From Croceivirga sp009797885 (GTDB lineage: Bacteria; Bacteroidota; Bacteroidia; Flavobacteriales; Flavobacteriaceae), in NCBI GenBank assembly GCA_045866215.1, contig AP035880.1, forward strand, positions 1,364,001-1,428,000: DNA of 64,000 nucleotides. The letters run 5' to 3'. The notes beneath the pieces were generated by a model. The model ran no database searches. It had not been told where the DNA came from and saw only the letters and a list, made by a program, of their open reading frames with translations. Numbering within the stretch: position 1 is the stretch's first letter; the number at the start of each line of letters is the position of its first letter. Below, in pieces: positions 34,778 through 42,981 of the stretch. Position numbers and translations under genes: made by a program.

Positions 34778-35503
34778 ATGGCGGAAAAAACGTTGACCAT
34801 AGTCAATACGATTGCGCTACTGGCCATGGTACTATACCTGGTCGCATCGCATGCCGAAAAATCCAAAATCCCAGAAGAAATAAAGGCGCAACGCCTTAGT
34901 ATTGTCGGGCCCGACGGTCATCTGTACATTTCAATGAGCAATCCGGAAAAACAGGCACTTGCCACAACCCATGGCGTACCCAACAATCCTGGCACCAATA
35001 GGGATTTACCTGGACTGCTATTCTTTAACCGGGTTGGTGATGAAGTTGGCGGCATATACTACGATGGAACAGATGAAGAGAATTTTGCAGGAATCACTTT
35101 TGACCAACAAAAGAATGATCAGATAATGGCGATAATGAAAGATGAATACCTTGATGAGGGAGAGTGGAAAAGATGGTATGGCATGTTTTTTAGGGAAAGG
35201 GTCGATTCCATAAGGGTCGAAAAACTATATGATGAATTTATTGAGAAAACGAAGGGCATGGATGAATCCAAGAAAAATTTGGAATATCTACAGTTCAAAA
35301 AGTACCTGGATTCGGAAATAAATGTGTATCGGATGTTCCTTGGTCGGGAAGAAAACAAAAATACAGGTCTGTTTATTTATGATTCCAAGGGAAGGGAACG
35401 CATTAAATTATACGTGGATGAAACGGACAATGCTTTTTTTGAAATTCTTGATAAGGATGGTAATGAAATCCGGTCCGGGAAAGTATTGGACAACAATGAA
35501 TGA
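34778..35503 (+). CDS. Membrane-anchored protein of unknown function
   Basis: 241 residues. One N-terminal helix (about 6-25, TIVNTIALLAMVLYLVASHA) with the rest probably outside the cytoplasm. The mature part begins IKAQRLSIVGPDGHLYISMSN and repeats a related beta motif at the end (GLFIYDSKGRERIKLYVDE, FFEILDKDGNEIRSGKV), like bacterial proteins with phage-tail-fibre-like beta repeats. No catalytic signature. It is 20 bp downstream of the DUF5694 gene. Confidence 0.6.
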   Translation: MAEKTLTIVNTIALLAMVLYLVASHAEKSKIPEEIKAQRLSIVGPDGHLYISMSNPEKQALATTHGVPNNPGTNRDLPGLLFFNRVGDEVGGIYYDGTDEENFAGITFDQQKNDQIMAIMKDEYLDEGEWKRWYGMFFRERVDSIRVEKLYDEFIEKTKGMDESKKNLEYLQFKKYLDSEINVYRMFLGREENKNTGLFIYDSKGRERIKLYVDETDNAFFEILDKDGNEIRSGKVLDNNE

Positions 35504-35666
35504 TGTTTAAACCCAAATCCAAAAGACTCCCCATTATGAAAAGTCGTACCCCCTACCCGGTTTTCATTTTAAGTAGTAACGGAGGTGGTTGGCCAGGGTT
35601 ATGTTATAACAATAGGATACGCCGAAAACATCCATAGCACCCATTGAAGCGAAAAAGCAGTAGTAA

Positions 35667-36836
35667 ATGACACGAAAAGACTTTATCAACGCCTGTGGCT
35701 TTTTGGGCCTGCATATACCTTTTTATCCTTTTACCATGCAAAATCCCCGGCAAAAGGATTTGGAGTTTCCAGGTAAGGTCATGATTATTGGTGCAGGTGC
35801 CGCGGGTTTGTCCGCTGGTTACCTTTTAAAACAAAAAGGAATTGATTTTACCATACTGGAAGCTGCTCCGCAACTTGGCGGAAGGATGCAAATCGATACT
35901 GCTTTTGCGGATTTCCCAATTGCGCTTGGAGCGGAATGGATTTCCATGGACCATATCAATTTTAATCCCTTAGTGGATACCCAGGTTGCCCTAAGGGAAA
36001 TACAGACCATAGCCTATTCCCCAAACGATACGTACGGAGTTTGGGACAACGGAAAACTGATTCGCGGTACGCTCAACACCTTCAATGACAAAAAATTTAA
36101 GAACAACTCCTGGCTTGGCTTCTTCAAAACGTTTATAGCACCGTCCATTCAAGAAAACATCAAGTACAACGAATCAATCCATTCCATAAATCATTCCCAA
36201 GATAAAATCTCGTTGGTATCCAACAACGGGGTGCACATGGCGGATCGGGTCATACTCACCATTCCCTTGTCCATCCTAAAAGCAAAGGACATAAAATTCA
36301 CCCCTGGTTTGCCCAAGAAAAAGGTACAGGCTTTTGAGGACACCGACTACTGGGACGGATTTAAGGCATTTTTTGCATTTAAGGAAAAGTTCTATCCCTC
36401 ATTTGTTGATTATGTAATACATCCGAAAACCGATGGACAGGTGTCCCTTTATGATGCCGCTTGGGGACAGGACAGCAAAATGAACGTCTTGGGACTTTTT
36501 TCAGTGGGGACTAAGGCAAGGGCATATGGGAGTTTATCGGAAGATGAATTTAAAATGGAACTATTGGAGGAAATGGACCGCATATTTGATGGGAAAGCAA
36601 GTAGAAACTATATCAAGCACATGACCCATAACTGGTCCACCGCTACCCATGCAAAAGGGGCATATGTAAGTGATTTCACGGCACCCAGGACCATTGCCAA
36701 ATTGCAGGAACCCATAGAGGATAAAATCCATTTTGCCGGGGATGCGTATACGGATGGAACAAACTGGGGCAATGTCCATGATGCGATACGCTCGGCCAAA
36801 CAATGTGTGGACACCATTTTGAACAGCAATAAATAA
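35667..36836 (+). CDS. FAD-dependent amine oxidase-like flavoprotein
   Basis: 389 residues. The dinucleotide-binding motif VMIIGAGAAGLSAGYLLKQKG starts at about residue 35 and is followed by FTILEAAPQLGGRM, the GG motif of flavin amine oxidases. The C-terminal FAD motif IHFAGDAYTDGTNWGNVHDAI is intact. The N-terminal ~30 residues (TRKDFINACGFLGLHIPF) look like a signal-type leader, so it may act outside the cytoplasm. The substrate is unknown; amines and carotenoid-like molecules are possible for this superfamily. It precedes the next gene by 3 bp. Confidence 0.85.
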   Translation: MTRKDFINACGFLGLHIPFYPFTMQNPRQKDLEFPGKVMIIGAGAAGLSAGYLLKQKGIDFTILEAAPQLGGRMQIDTAFADFPIALGAEWISMDHINFNPLVDTQVALREIQTIAYSPNDTYGVWDNGKLIRGTLNTFNDKKFKNNSWLGFFKTFIAPSIQENIKYNESIHSINHSQDKISLVSNNGVHMADRVILTIPLSILKAKDIKFTPGLPKKKVQAFEDTDYWDGFKAFFAFKEKFYPSFVDYVIHPKTDGQVSLYDAAWGQDSKMNVLGLFSVGTKARAYGSLSEDEFKMELLEEMDRIFDGKASRNYIKHMTHNWSTATHAKGAYVSDFTAPRTIAKLQEPIEDKIHFAGDAYTDGTNWGNVHDAIRSAKQCVDTILNSNK

Positions 36837-36839
36837 CCA

Positions 36840-37229
36840 ATGAAAAAGCTATCGTTACTTCTAATTATACTGGGCACAGTAGGTTCTTACGCCCAAAAAA
36901 TCAATCAAGAGGACCTATACACCACTTGGTATCTTGATAAGTATTCCGATGATGCCAACTATTATTTTCCTCCAAAAAAGGAGGCGGAAGATTATTTGTC
37001 CTTCAAGAACGATGGGACCTATGTTTCTGTTTCGGAAGGTGAGCAGGACCACGGAACCTGGATATTCAATGCCAATGGAAAATATATTGAGCTCGAATCC
37101 AAAGCAGGGAAAAAAGAGAAGTTCCATATTCATTTTCTTTCTGGAAAATCCATGGTGGTCACCTATGATACTGACGAATACCGAATATGGGAAGTCCACT
37201 ACGTATCCTCAAATACAGGGAATAGATGA
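36840..37229 (+). CDS. Small exported lipocalin-like protein
   Basis: 129 residues with a signal peptide ending TVGSYAQ. The mature part has a short lipocalin-like beta pattern (EDLYTTWYLDKYSDD, YLSFKNDGTYVSVSEGEQDHGTWIF), seen in Bacteroidota lipocalin-like/DUF4488-type proteins. Ligand unknown. Its stop overlaps the next start by 4 bp (ATGA), so it belongs to the same operon as the flavoprotein and the following exported protein. Confidence 0.6.
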   Translation: MKKLSLLLIILGTVGSYAQKINQEDLYTTWYLDKYSDDANYYFPPKKEAEDYLSFKNDGTYVSVSEGEQDHGTWIFNANGKYIELESKAGKKEKFHIHFLSGKSMVVTYDTDEYRIWEVHYVSSNTGNR

Positions 37230-38302
37230 AGCCCTATATCTTACTATCCATATGCCTGTTGGCGCTACTTTCTTCGTATGGTCAGGAAATGGTATCGCTC
37301 CGATCAATTCCATTCCGTACCCAAAAAATGGATAGTGTTTACGTTCAATCGGTCATTGACGAACGAACGGTGAAGCGTTTAGGGGTACTGGAAAATGTAT
37401 ATGCGGAACCCATAGAGCTCTTTTTAAAAGAAGGGGCCGAAAAGGCGGTAAAGACATTTTATGGACTGTCCTTTAAAAAAGATGGTCGGAGCACGCCCAT
37501 TTACATTAAGCTAAAGGAACTAAATGTGCAGGAGTCCAAACGAAGAATGAACAAAGGCATCGCCAGAGTTGCACGGGTACATGTGGAAATGATCTTTTGT
37601 GAAAAACGCGATGGGCTGTTAAAAGGGATTTTTAGCATAAAGCACAATGAGGATGATGTCTTTGGCCTATACGATAAAGCAGGAGTATATGCTACCCATG
37701 AAAAAAGGATAAGGGCCGCCCTGGAATACTGCATGCATGCATTTTCGAAGGCTTACCGGCAAGCCAAACCCCTGGTTCCAAAGGCCAATTTCAAGCCCAT
37801 CAAAGAAAACGAAGCTATTGAACAAAGACTTGGGCAATGGTTTAACCTCATCACCCTAAAAGGGATGCGAAGTAGGTATTTTGAAGGTTATGGTATAAGC
37901 TATACAGGTTTTGTGGACAGTAAAAAAGGACTCATTCGACCCTACGAAACCTCCTTTGAAGTGACGTGGGCCAGACCTGGGATAGCCGAGGAAAACGGTT
38001 ATTCAGATGTCAATTCATTTGTGTTTCGTCCCGAGCTGTACTTTCTTTATAAAAAGCTATTTAAGGGAGTTTATGCTTCTGCGAGTGGCAATGTTCCCAT
38101 AGGTTATGAAATTGTGGAAGATTTGAACGGTGACAACTCCTTCAATTTTGTTATAGGCATTGGCGCCAGTCAAGGATTACGGATAATTCCCTGGCAAAAA
38201 AACGGATTGGTTTTTGGAGTGGATTTTTTTCAACAATTGGAAACCTCCAAGGTCTATACGTTCGATTTGGGCGTGGAACTGGTTTTAGGCATAAATTTTT
38301 AA
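37226..38302 (+). CDS. Exported protein of unknown function, possible outer-membrane protein
   Basis: 358 residues; signal peptide ends SSYGQ. The N-terminal half is mixed alpha/beta (VYVQSVIDERTVKRLGVLENV), reminiscent of small lipoprotein-like domains. The C-terminal half is beta-rich and ends in LGVELVLGINF, a barrel-like terminal strand with final Phe. It overlaps the preceding gene by 4 bp and is followed 9 bp later by the Ntn hydrolase gene. No named family recognised. Confidence 0.6.
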   Translation: MKPYILLSICLLALLSSYGQEMVSLRSIPFRTQKMDSVYVQSVIDERTVKRLGVLENVYAEPIELFLKEGAEKAVKTFYGLSFKKDGRSTPIYIKLKELNVQESKRRMNKGIARVARVHVEMIFCEKRDGLLKGIFSIKHNEDDVFGLYDKAGVYATHEKRIRAALEYCMHAFSKAYRQAKPLVPKANFKPIKENEAIEQRLGQWFNLITLKGMRSRYFEGYGISYTGFVDSKKGLIRPYETSFEVTWARPGIAEENGYSDVNSFVFRPELYFLYKKLFKGVYASASGNVPIGYEIVEDLNGDNSFNFVIGIGASQGLRIIPWQKNGLVFGVDFFQQLETSKVYTFDLGVELVLGINF

Positions 38303-38311
38303 TCAAAGAAA

Positions 38312-39316
38312 ATGTATCACCCAAGATTATACGGCGATTTTTATGATATGGGGCATAAATACGGCAAATTGCTCCATGACAAGGCCAACTTTTCACTTCC
38401 TGTTATAAGCAAACGGAAAATGGAGTTCGGACTGTCTTCCTATGAAGTACTAAAAGGCTATTATCCGGAGGTAGTGGAAGAGATCACAGGCTTTGCCGAC
38501 GGAATCAAAGCAGCTCCGGAACAACTTGCCGCTTTCCTTTTGAGTCTCGGTATGTTCAACACAACGGGGCAGTGCAGTGTTTTTGCCTACAGGAACAATG
38601 ACAATGTCATCGTAGGAAGAAATTATGATATGTTGTTTGCCTTTAAAAAGTTTACGGAGAGTAGCCTGATCGCTCCAAAAAACAAGTTCGCTTATATTGG
38701 ACAGTCCGATGTTTTTATTGGACGTTCCGATGGTGTCAACGAGAAGGGGTTGTCGATTGCCATGTCTTTTGTGAATGGTAGGGAACCCGAACCGGGAATC
38801 AGCTTTCATTTTGTGGTTAGAAAGGTGCTGGAAAATTGCCAAACCACCAATGAGGCCATTCAACTTATTCAATCAACAAAAGTGTCATCTGCCAATAACT
38901 TTCTGATTGCCGACAGGACGGGTGACATTGCGGTGGTTGAATCCACCCCCCAGAAAAGTGTGGTTAGGCGTCCGGAGGAAACCCAAAACTTTATCTATAT
39001 CACCAATCAGTTTATCACTGATGGGATGAAAGTCTTTGACCGGGGAGGTGTTGAATGGAGCAAAAGTGGGGAAAGGTACAGCAGCCTAAAAAGCAGTTTG
39101 TCCGCCGTTGACCAAATGAGTTTGCAAAAGGCCAAGGAAATCTTGTCGGACAAATGTATATGCCTGGATTTAAAAAAAGAGAAATTCGGGACAATTTGGT
39201 CAGTTGTGGCAAGTTTGAAGGAATTGAAAATTGAACGGGCAGAAACCAAACCGAAAATTACCAACTACAAACCTGATACAAGACTTGATTGGTGGTTAAG
39301 AAAGCAACGGAAATAG
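38312..39316 (+). CDS. C45-type Ntn acyltransferase/hydrolase (acyl-CoA:6-APA acyltransferase-like)
   Basis: 334 residues without signal peptide. The fold is the AAT/choloylglycine hydrolase-type Ntn group. Cys88 in NTTGQCSVFAYRNND would be the nucleophile after self-cleavage; VIVGRNYDMLF and SSANNFLIADRTGDIAVVE are typical following segments. Members hydrolyse or transfer acyl groups on amides such as N-acyl amino acids or penicillin-like compounds. It ends the run of genes starting at 33867; the substrate is not evident. Confidence 0.8.
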   Translation: MYHPRLYGDFYDMGHKYGKLLHDKANFSLPVISKRKMEFGLSSYEVLKGYYPEVVEEITGFADGIKAAPEQLAAFLLSLGMFNTTGQCSVFAYRNNDNVIVGRNYDMLFAFKKFTESSLIAPKNKFAYIGQSDVFIGRSDGVNEKGLSIAMSFVNGREPEPGISFHFVVRKVLENCQTTNEAIQLIQSTKVSSANNFLIADRTGDIAVVESTPQKSVVRRPEETQNFIYITNQFITDGMKVFDRGGVEWSKSGERYSSLKSSLSAVDQMSLQKAKEILSDKCICLDLKKEKFGTIWSVVASLKELKIERAETKPKITNYKPDTRLDWWLRKQRK

Positions 39317-39483
39317 ATCGGGAAACCACTATTGGATGGCGCTAGGCCCGGTTCCTCCCCTACCTTAGATTCGGTTCATTGTCCCTATTTTGAAGTATCC
39401 CTTAAACGAAGTGCTTTTGGAAGAACCGTTCAGAGATCCCATCAATTTATAAACCCAAAAATCATAAGTCATAGGGAATTTTT

Positions 39484-39507
39484 ATATATTTGATATATCA
39501 AATATAT
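39484..39507. promoter_or_regulatory. 24-bp perfect palindrome over the marR promoter
   Basis: A perfect 24-bp palindrome whose core is TTTGATATATCAAA; the arms extend five AT-rich bases further on each side. The -7 box TATATTTG (39485-39492) lies inside it. A further half-site ATATCAAAT follows at 39510-39518, just before the ATG at 39527. This is the expected layout for autorepression by the MarR-family protein encoded next. Confidence 0.7.
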
Positions 39508-39526
39508 TTATATCAAATAATTGCGC

Positions 39527-39961
39527 ATGAATCTCAAAGCACCCACTGATGTCGTTATCTATTCCATAGAAAAAGCCATTAAATCGTATCGGAAGTTTGC
39601 CCAAAAAAACATTCGCAAGGTTGAAAGCAACATCACCATTGACCAAGCACTTTTACTTATTCTTTTGCAGAACAGACCAAACTTGACGCAGGTGGAAATG
39701 GCTGAAATTTTGTTCAAAGATTACGCGTCAATTACAAGAATGATTGAAATCATGGTCAAAAATGATTATTTGACCAGAAATGAAAACCAAGAAGATAGAC
39801 GACGAAAGGAATTGATCATATCCGAAAAGGGAAAGGAAATACTGCAAAAACTGTTTCCTATAATTGAGGCGAATAGAAATACCGCCCTGCGCGGGCTTAG
39901 TGACCCTGAAATCGCGCAATTGGATTCCATCTTAAAAAAAATAATAAAGAATTGTAGTTAA
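39527..39961 (+). CDS. MarR-family transcriptional regulator
   Basis: 144 residues from the ATG at 39527 (an in-frame TTG lies 6 bp upstream). Winged helix with recognition region LTQVEMAEILFKDYASITRMIEIMVKNDYLTR and wing RNENQEDRRRKELIISEKG. MarR proteins are usually dimeric repressors released by small ligands. The palindrome covering its own promoter supports autoregulation, and the serine hydrolase gene 3 bp downstream would be co-regulated. Confidence 0.9.
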   Translation: MNLKAPTDVVIYSIEKAIKSYRKFAQKNIRKVESNITIDQALLLILLQNRPNLTQVEMAEILFKDYASITRMIEIMVKNDYLTRNENQEDRRRKELIISEKGKEILQKLFPIIEANRNTALRGLSDPEIAQLDSILKKIIKNCS

Positions 39962-39964
39962 AAA

Positions 39965-40987
39965 ATGAAGTACCACACTCTACTCTTACTGTTCCTTGTT
40001 GTATTGCCATGCTGTAAAAACGAGGATAAGAAAAGCGTTGCTATTAAGGAAGACCATAAAATCGAGGAAATAAAGACCTACTTGGCCGAACGTGCCGCAA
40101 AGGACAGTCTGCACGGCGTAGTCCTACTTGGAAAAAACGATAATGTACTGTTGCACAAAGCATTTGGATATGTTGATCTGGATTCAACACAAAAACATAC
40201 ATTGGAAAGCAAAATCGGTCTGGCCTCACTCGGAAAAATGTTTACGGCCATTTCCATCATGCAGCTGCAATCTGATAGAATAATTGGTTTGAACGACTTG
40301 GCCAGCAAGTATTTGGATGCCATTGAAAACAAAAGTATACGTGATAGCGTAAGAATCAGGCATTTGCTTTCCCATACAAGTGGTATGGGAAACTATTGGG
40401 CCGAACTACGTGCCGGTGACAGGAACAAAACGGCGGATTTGGAGTATATCTATTCATTGGTTAAGGACGATACGTTGGTAAAACCGGTGGGGAAAACCTT
40501 TGGTTATAGCAATTCTGGATATATCCTCCTCGGGAAAATAATCGAGGAAGTAACCGGACTGACCTACAACGATTATGTGCTAAAAAACATTGTTGAAAAA
40601 TGTGAAATGACCGATACGGAAATCGGGGCACCAGCAGGTGGAGGTCAAAGTACCGCCGCAGACCTATGGAAGTTTGCGCAGGCCCTTAAAGAAGGAAAAC
40701 TTTTGGCCAATAGCACGTTTGAAACCATGGTTCAAAAACAGTCGGACGTTGCTTATGGTTATGGATTTATGATCAATACCCGAAACGGAACAAAATCCTT
40801 TGGTCATAATGGGGGGTGGTGGAATGGCGAAAAGCTTGGAATCGCCGCCTATTTTTTCATCATTGATAATGGATACACCGTGGTTGTCCTTACCAATCGA
40901 AATCCTGATGTTGGGGGCGTTGGTGACCAATTGCATGAAATCCTAACGAAAAAAGAACCCGACGATGATACGAATAGCCAATCTTAA
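39965..40987 (+). CDS. Beta-lactamase-fold serine hydrolase, lipoprotein
   Basis: 340 residues. Lipobox VLPCC near residue 17. Catalytic SLGK (in LASLGKMFTAISIMQLQ), YSNSGY tyrosine motif, and FGHNGGWWNGEK as the third box. Class C beta-lactamase superfamily, most similar in style to envelope esterases or D-aminopeptidases. It follows marR by 3 bp, so a ligand sensed by the MarR protein probably controls it. Second of three members of this superfamily in the window. Confidence 0.88.
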   Translation: MKYHTLLLLFLVVLPCCKNEDKKSVAIKEDHKIEEIKTYLAERAAKDSLHGVVLLGKNDNVLLHKAFGYVDLDSTQKHTLESKIGLASLGKMFTAISIMQLQSDRIIGLNDLASKYLDAIENKSIRDSVRIRHLLSHTSGMGNYWAELRAGDRNKTADLEYIYSLVKDDTLVKPVGKTFGYSNSGYILLGKIIEEVTGLTYNDYVLKNIVEKCEMTDTEIGAPAGGGQSTAADLWKFAQALKEGKLLANSTFETMVQKQSDVAYGYGFMINTRNGTKSFGHNGGWWNGEKLGIAAYFFIIDNGYTVVVLTNRNPDVGGVGDQLHEILTKKEPDDDTNSQS

Positions 40988-41052
40988 TGGCTTTGATGTC
41001 GAAAATGGGCCTGCTTTTCAGGTCCTAAGACGGCTATTTTAACTAAGTTTTA

Positions 41053-41087
41053 TTGCCGGAACAAGTCGTTTATTGTAATATTGCAAT
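41053..41087 (+). promoter_or_regulatory. arsR promoter and near-perfect operator palindrome
   Basis: TTG at 41053-41055, a 21-bp spacer and TAATATTG at 41077-41084 (five of six fixed positions) form a promoter. ATTGTAATATTGCAAT (41072-41087) is a 16-bp palindrome with one mismatched pair, covering the -7 box and ending 3 bp before the ATG at 41091. This is the expected layout for ArsR autorepression. Confidence 0.6.
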
Positions 41088-41090
41088 TAA

Positions 41091-41432
41091 ATGATGAATA
41101 TGGGATTGGCCAAGACAGAAATATTTACTGCCCATCAAAATCAGATAGCCATTTTTGCCAAGGCGTTCGGACATCCTGCCCGTGTGGCAATTTTGCAACA
41201 ACTGTTTAAAATGGATAACTGTTATTGTGGCAATCTGGTGGATCAAATTGGTCTGGCACAGCCTACGATATCGCAACATCTGAAGGAACTGCGAAACCTG
41301 GGTCTTATTAAAGGTCAGGTGGAGGGAACAAGTGTATGTTATTGTATTGATAAGGAGAACTGGGCGGCCATGAAGGAAGTCATGGGGGATTTTCTTGACC
41401 AGGACCTTCCTGAAAATGAAGATTGTTGCTAA
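41091..41432 (+). CDS. arsR: ArsR-family metal(loid)-responsive repressor
   Basis: 113 residues with the ArsR winged helix (FGHPARVAILQQLFK, then LVDQIGLAQPTISQHLKELRNLGLIKGQ). Cysteines cluster at 44/46 (NCYCGN, the alpha3 metal-site position), 83/85 (VCYC) and the C-terminal 112/113, suited to As(III) or Sb(III) binding. Downstream genes for an ArsC-like protein and an aquaporin support an arsenic role. Its own promoter carries an overlapping palindrome. Confidence 0.88.
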   Translation: MMNMGLAKTEIFTAHQNQIAIFAKAFGHPARVAILQQLFKMDNCYCGNLVDQIGLAQPTISQHLKELRNLGLIKGQVEGTSVCYCIDKENWAAMKEVMGDFLDQDLPENEDCC

Positions 41433-41483
41433 AAAAATTTTAATCAATTAATCGTTTTATTGCGATAAACAAATAAATGTCCC

Positions 41484-42119
41484 ATGAAAACACTAGTAAC
41501 TATTGCCGTTTTTACGGTACTGATCCTATTTCAGAATGGGGTTCAGGCACAAAAGCTTAGAAACAAAATTGTAAAATCCATTGTACAATTCGAAAGCTCT
41601 TATTCTTCAATTCAAGAAGACCGAAAAGTATTGCTCGATCAATTGGCTTCCAGAATTACCAAAGGAAGCAAGAATGATGAAGACCTCACTATAATTTTTG
41701 TCGACAAACGCAACAAAGAGAAGAGTCAACTTGCCGCTATCTGGCTCAGAACTGGTTTACAGTATTATGGATTGAACAATTATAATGTGCTCTCCGCCGG
41801 TACTGAACCAATCCAGGAACCTTTTCCTGCTCTTGCCTCCCTGGAAGAATATGGTTTTAGGGTGGGCAATGCCAGTAAGAAGCCAAGCTATGCCTACACC
41901 GTAAAATCCGGTTCCGAAACTTGGCCGGTTACCTACACAACCCTTGAAGCATTGAACTTAACGGATGATAGTGCGCTACGGATTTACGTGGAAGAAGGAA
42001 TTGCCCCGGAAGACGGTCCCAAACAAATAGAGATTTCATTGTTTTCCCCAGAGCGCATTGCCATGGAATTGCTTTATGTATCCTCCAGAATAAAATATTT
42101 AAATGAACAATACCAATAA
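41484..42119 (+). CDS. Exported, cysteine-free relative of ArsC/low-molecular-weight phosphatase
   Basis: 211 residues with a signal peptide ending GVQAQ. Residues ~65-200 align by pattern with Bacteroidota LMW-phosphatase/ArsC-like proteins: IFVDKRNKEKSQLAAIWLR stands where the enzymes have a CX5R loop, followed by NYNVLSAGTEP and the C-terminal ERIAMELLYVSSRI helix. Here the nucleophile position is Asp, the loop arginine is Lys, and the protein contains no cysteine at all, so thiol chemistry is excluded. It may bind an oxyanion or have another role outside the cytoplasm. It lies between arsR and an aquaporin gene. Confidence 0.7.
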   Translation: MKTLVTIAVFTVLILFQNGVQAQKLRNKIVKSIVQFESSYSSIQEDRKVLLDQLASRITKGSKNDEDLTIIFVDKRNKEKSQLAAIWLRTGLQYYGLNNYNVLSAGTEPIQEPFPALASLEEYGFRVGNASKKPSYAYTVKSGSETWPVTYTTLEALNLTDDSALRIYVEEGIAPEDGPKQIEISLFSPERIAMELLYVSSRIKYLNEQYQ

Positions 42120-42317
42120 GGCAGCGCAACTATGAAATCAACCGATATCAGAAAACCATTCTCAACCCTCTAAACCCTAAGATTTGAACGATAATTGCAA
42201 TTTGGTAAGCAAAAAGCCAATAAAAAAAGGTTTCCTTGGCAAACTTGAAAGTGAAAATCCCAACCGATCAAATACGTTGATCAATCTTGGCGAACACCAA
42301 AAATCCATTACCGTTTG

Positions 42318-42980
42318 ATGGATAAAAACATCTGGCCTTCCCTGGTGGCCGAATTCATCGGCACATTTTTGTTGGTTTTCTTTGGTACGGGGGCCATCAT
42401 TGTTGATGGACTTTATGACGGAATGGTGACCCATCTGGGTGTAGCTATTGTTTTTGGCCTGGTGGTACTGGTGGTCATCTATGCCATAGGTGAAATATCC
42501 GGGGCACATCTCAATCCAGCGGTCACCTGGGCATTTTTCGTGGCAAAAAGAATTGAAGCACCAAAGGCGGTCTGGTACACCCTTGCCCAAATCCTCGCGG
42601 CCATTGCTGCAAGCGCAATACTAAGAGCAATGTTTCCTGAAACCATCACAATGGGGGAAACTTTGCCCTCCAACGGCCTCTTACCGGCTACCCTTATGGA
42701 ATTCATTTTAACGTTTACCCTAATGTTCGTAATTATCAATGTAGCCACCGGATCCAAGGAACAGGGGTTGATGGCGGGACTTTCCATTGGCTTTACCGTT
42801 TTGATCTGCGCATTGATGGGAGGTCCGGTATCCGGCGCTTCCATGAATCCCGCCCGTTCCATCGGACCGGCCCTGATCGGGGGAAATCACACTCATTTGT
42901 GGATGTATATCATAGTGCCCCTTTTGGGGGCCATTTCAAGTATTTACGTATGGAAAATTATTACAATTAAAAACCGCTGA
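42318..42980 (+). CDS. Aquaporin/glycerol-facilitator family channel, possible arsenite channel
   Basis: 220 residues, six membrane helices, and both channel motifs: NPA at 66-68 (GAHLNPAVTW) and at 177-179 (SGASMNPARSIGPAL). MIP channels in ars operons (AqpS type) let arsenite leave the cell; the arsR-linked position suggests that here, but water or glycerol transport is equally compatible with the motifs. The phosphoesterase gene starts one base after its stop. Confidence 0.88.
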   Translation: MDKNIWPSLVAEFIGTFLLVFFGTGAIIVDGLYDGMVTHLGVAIVFGLVVLVVIYAIGEISGAHLNPAVTWAFFVAKRIEAPKAVWYTLAQILAAIAASAILRAMFPETITMGETLPSNGLLPATLMEFILTFTLMFVIINVATGSKEQGLMAGLSIGFTVLICALMGGPVSGASMNPARSIGPALIGGNHTHLWMYIIVPLLGAISSIYVWKIITIKNR

Positions 42981-42981
42981 C

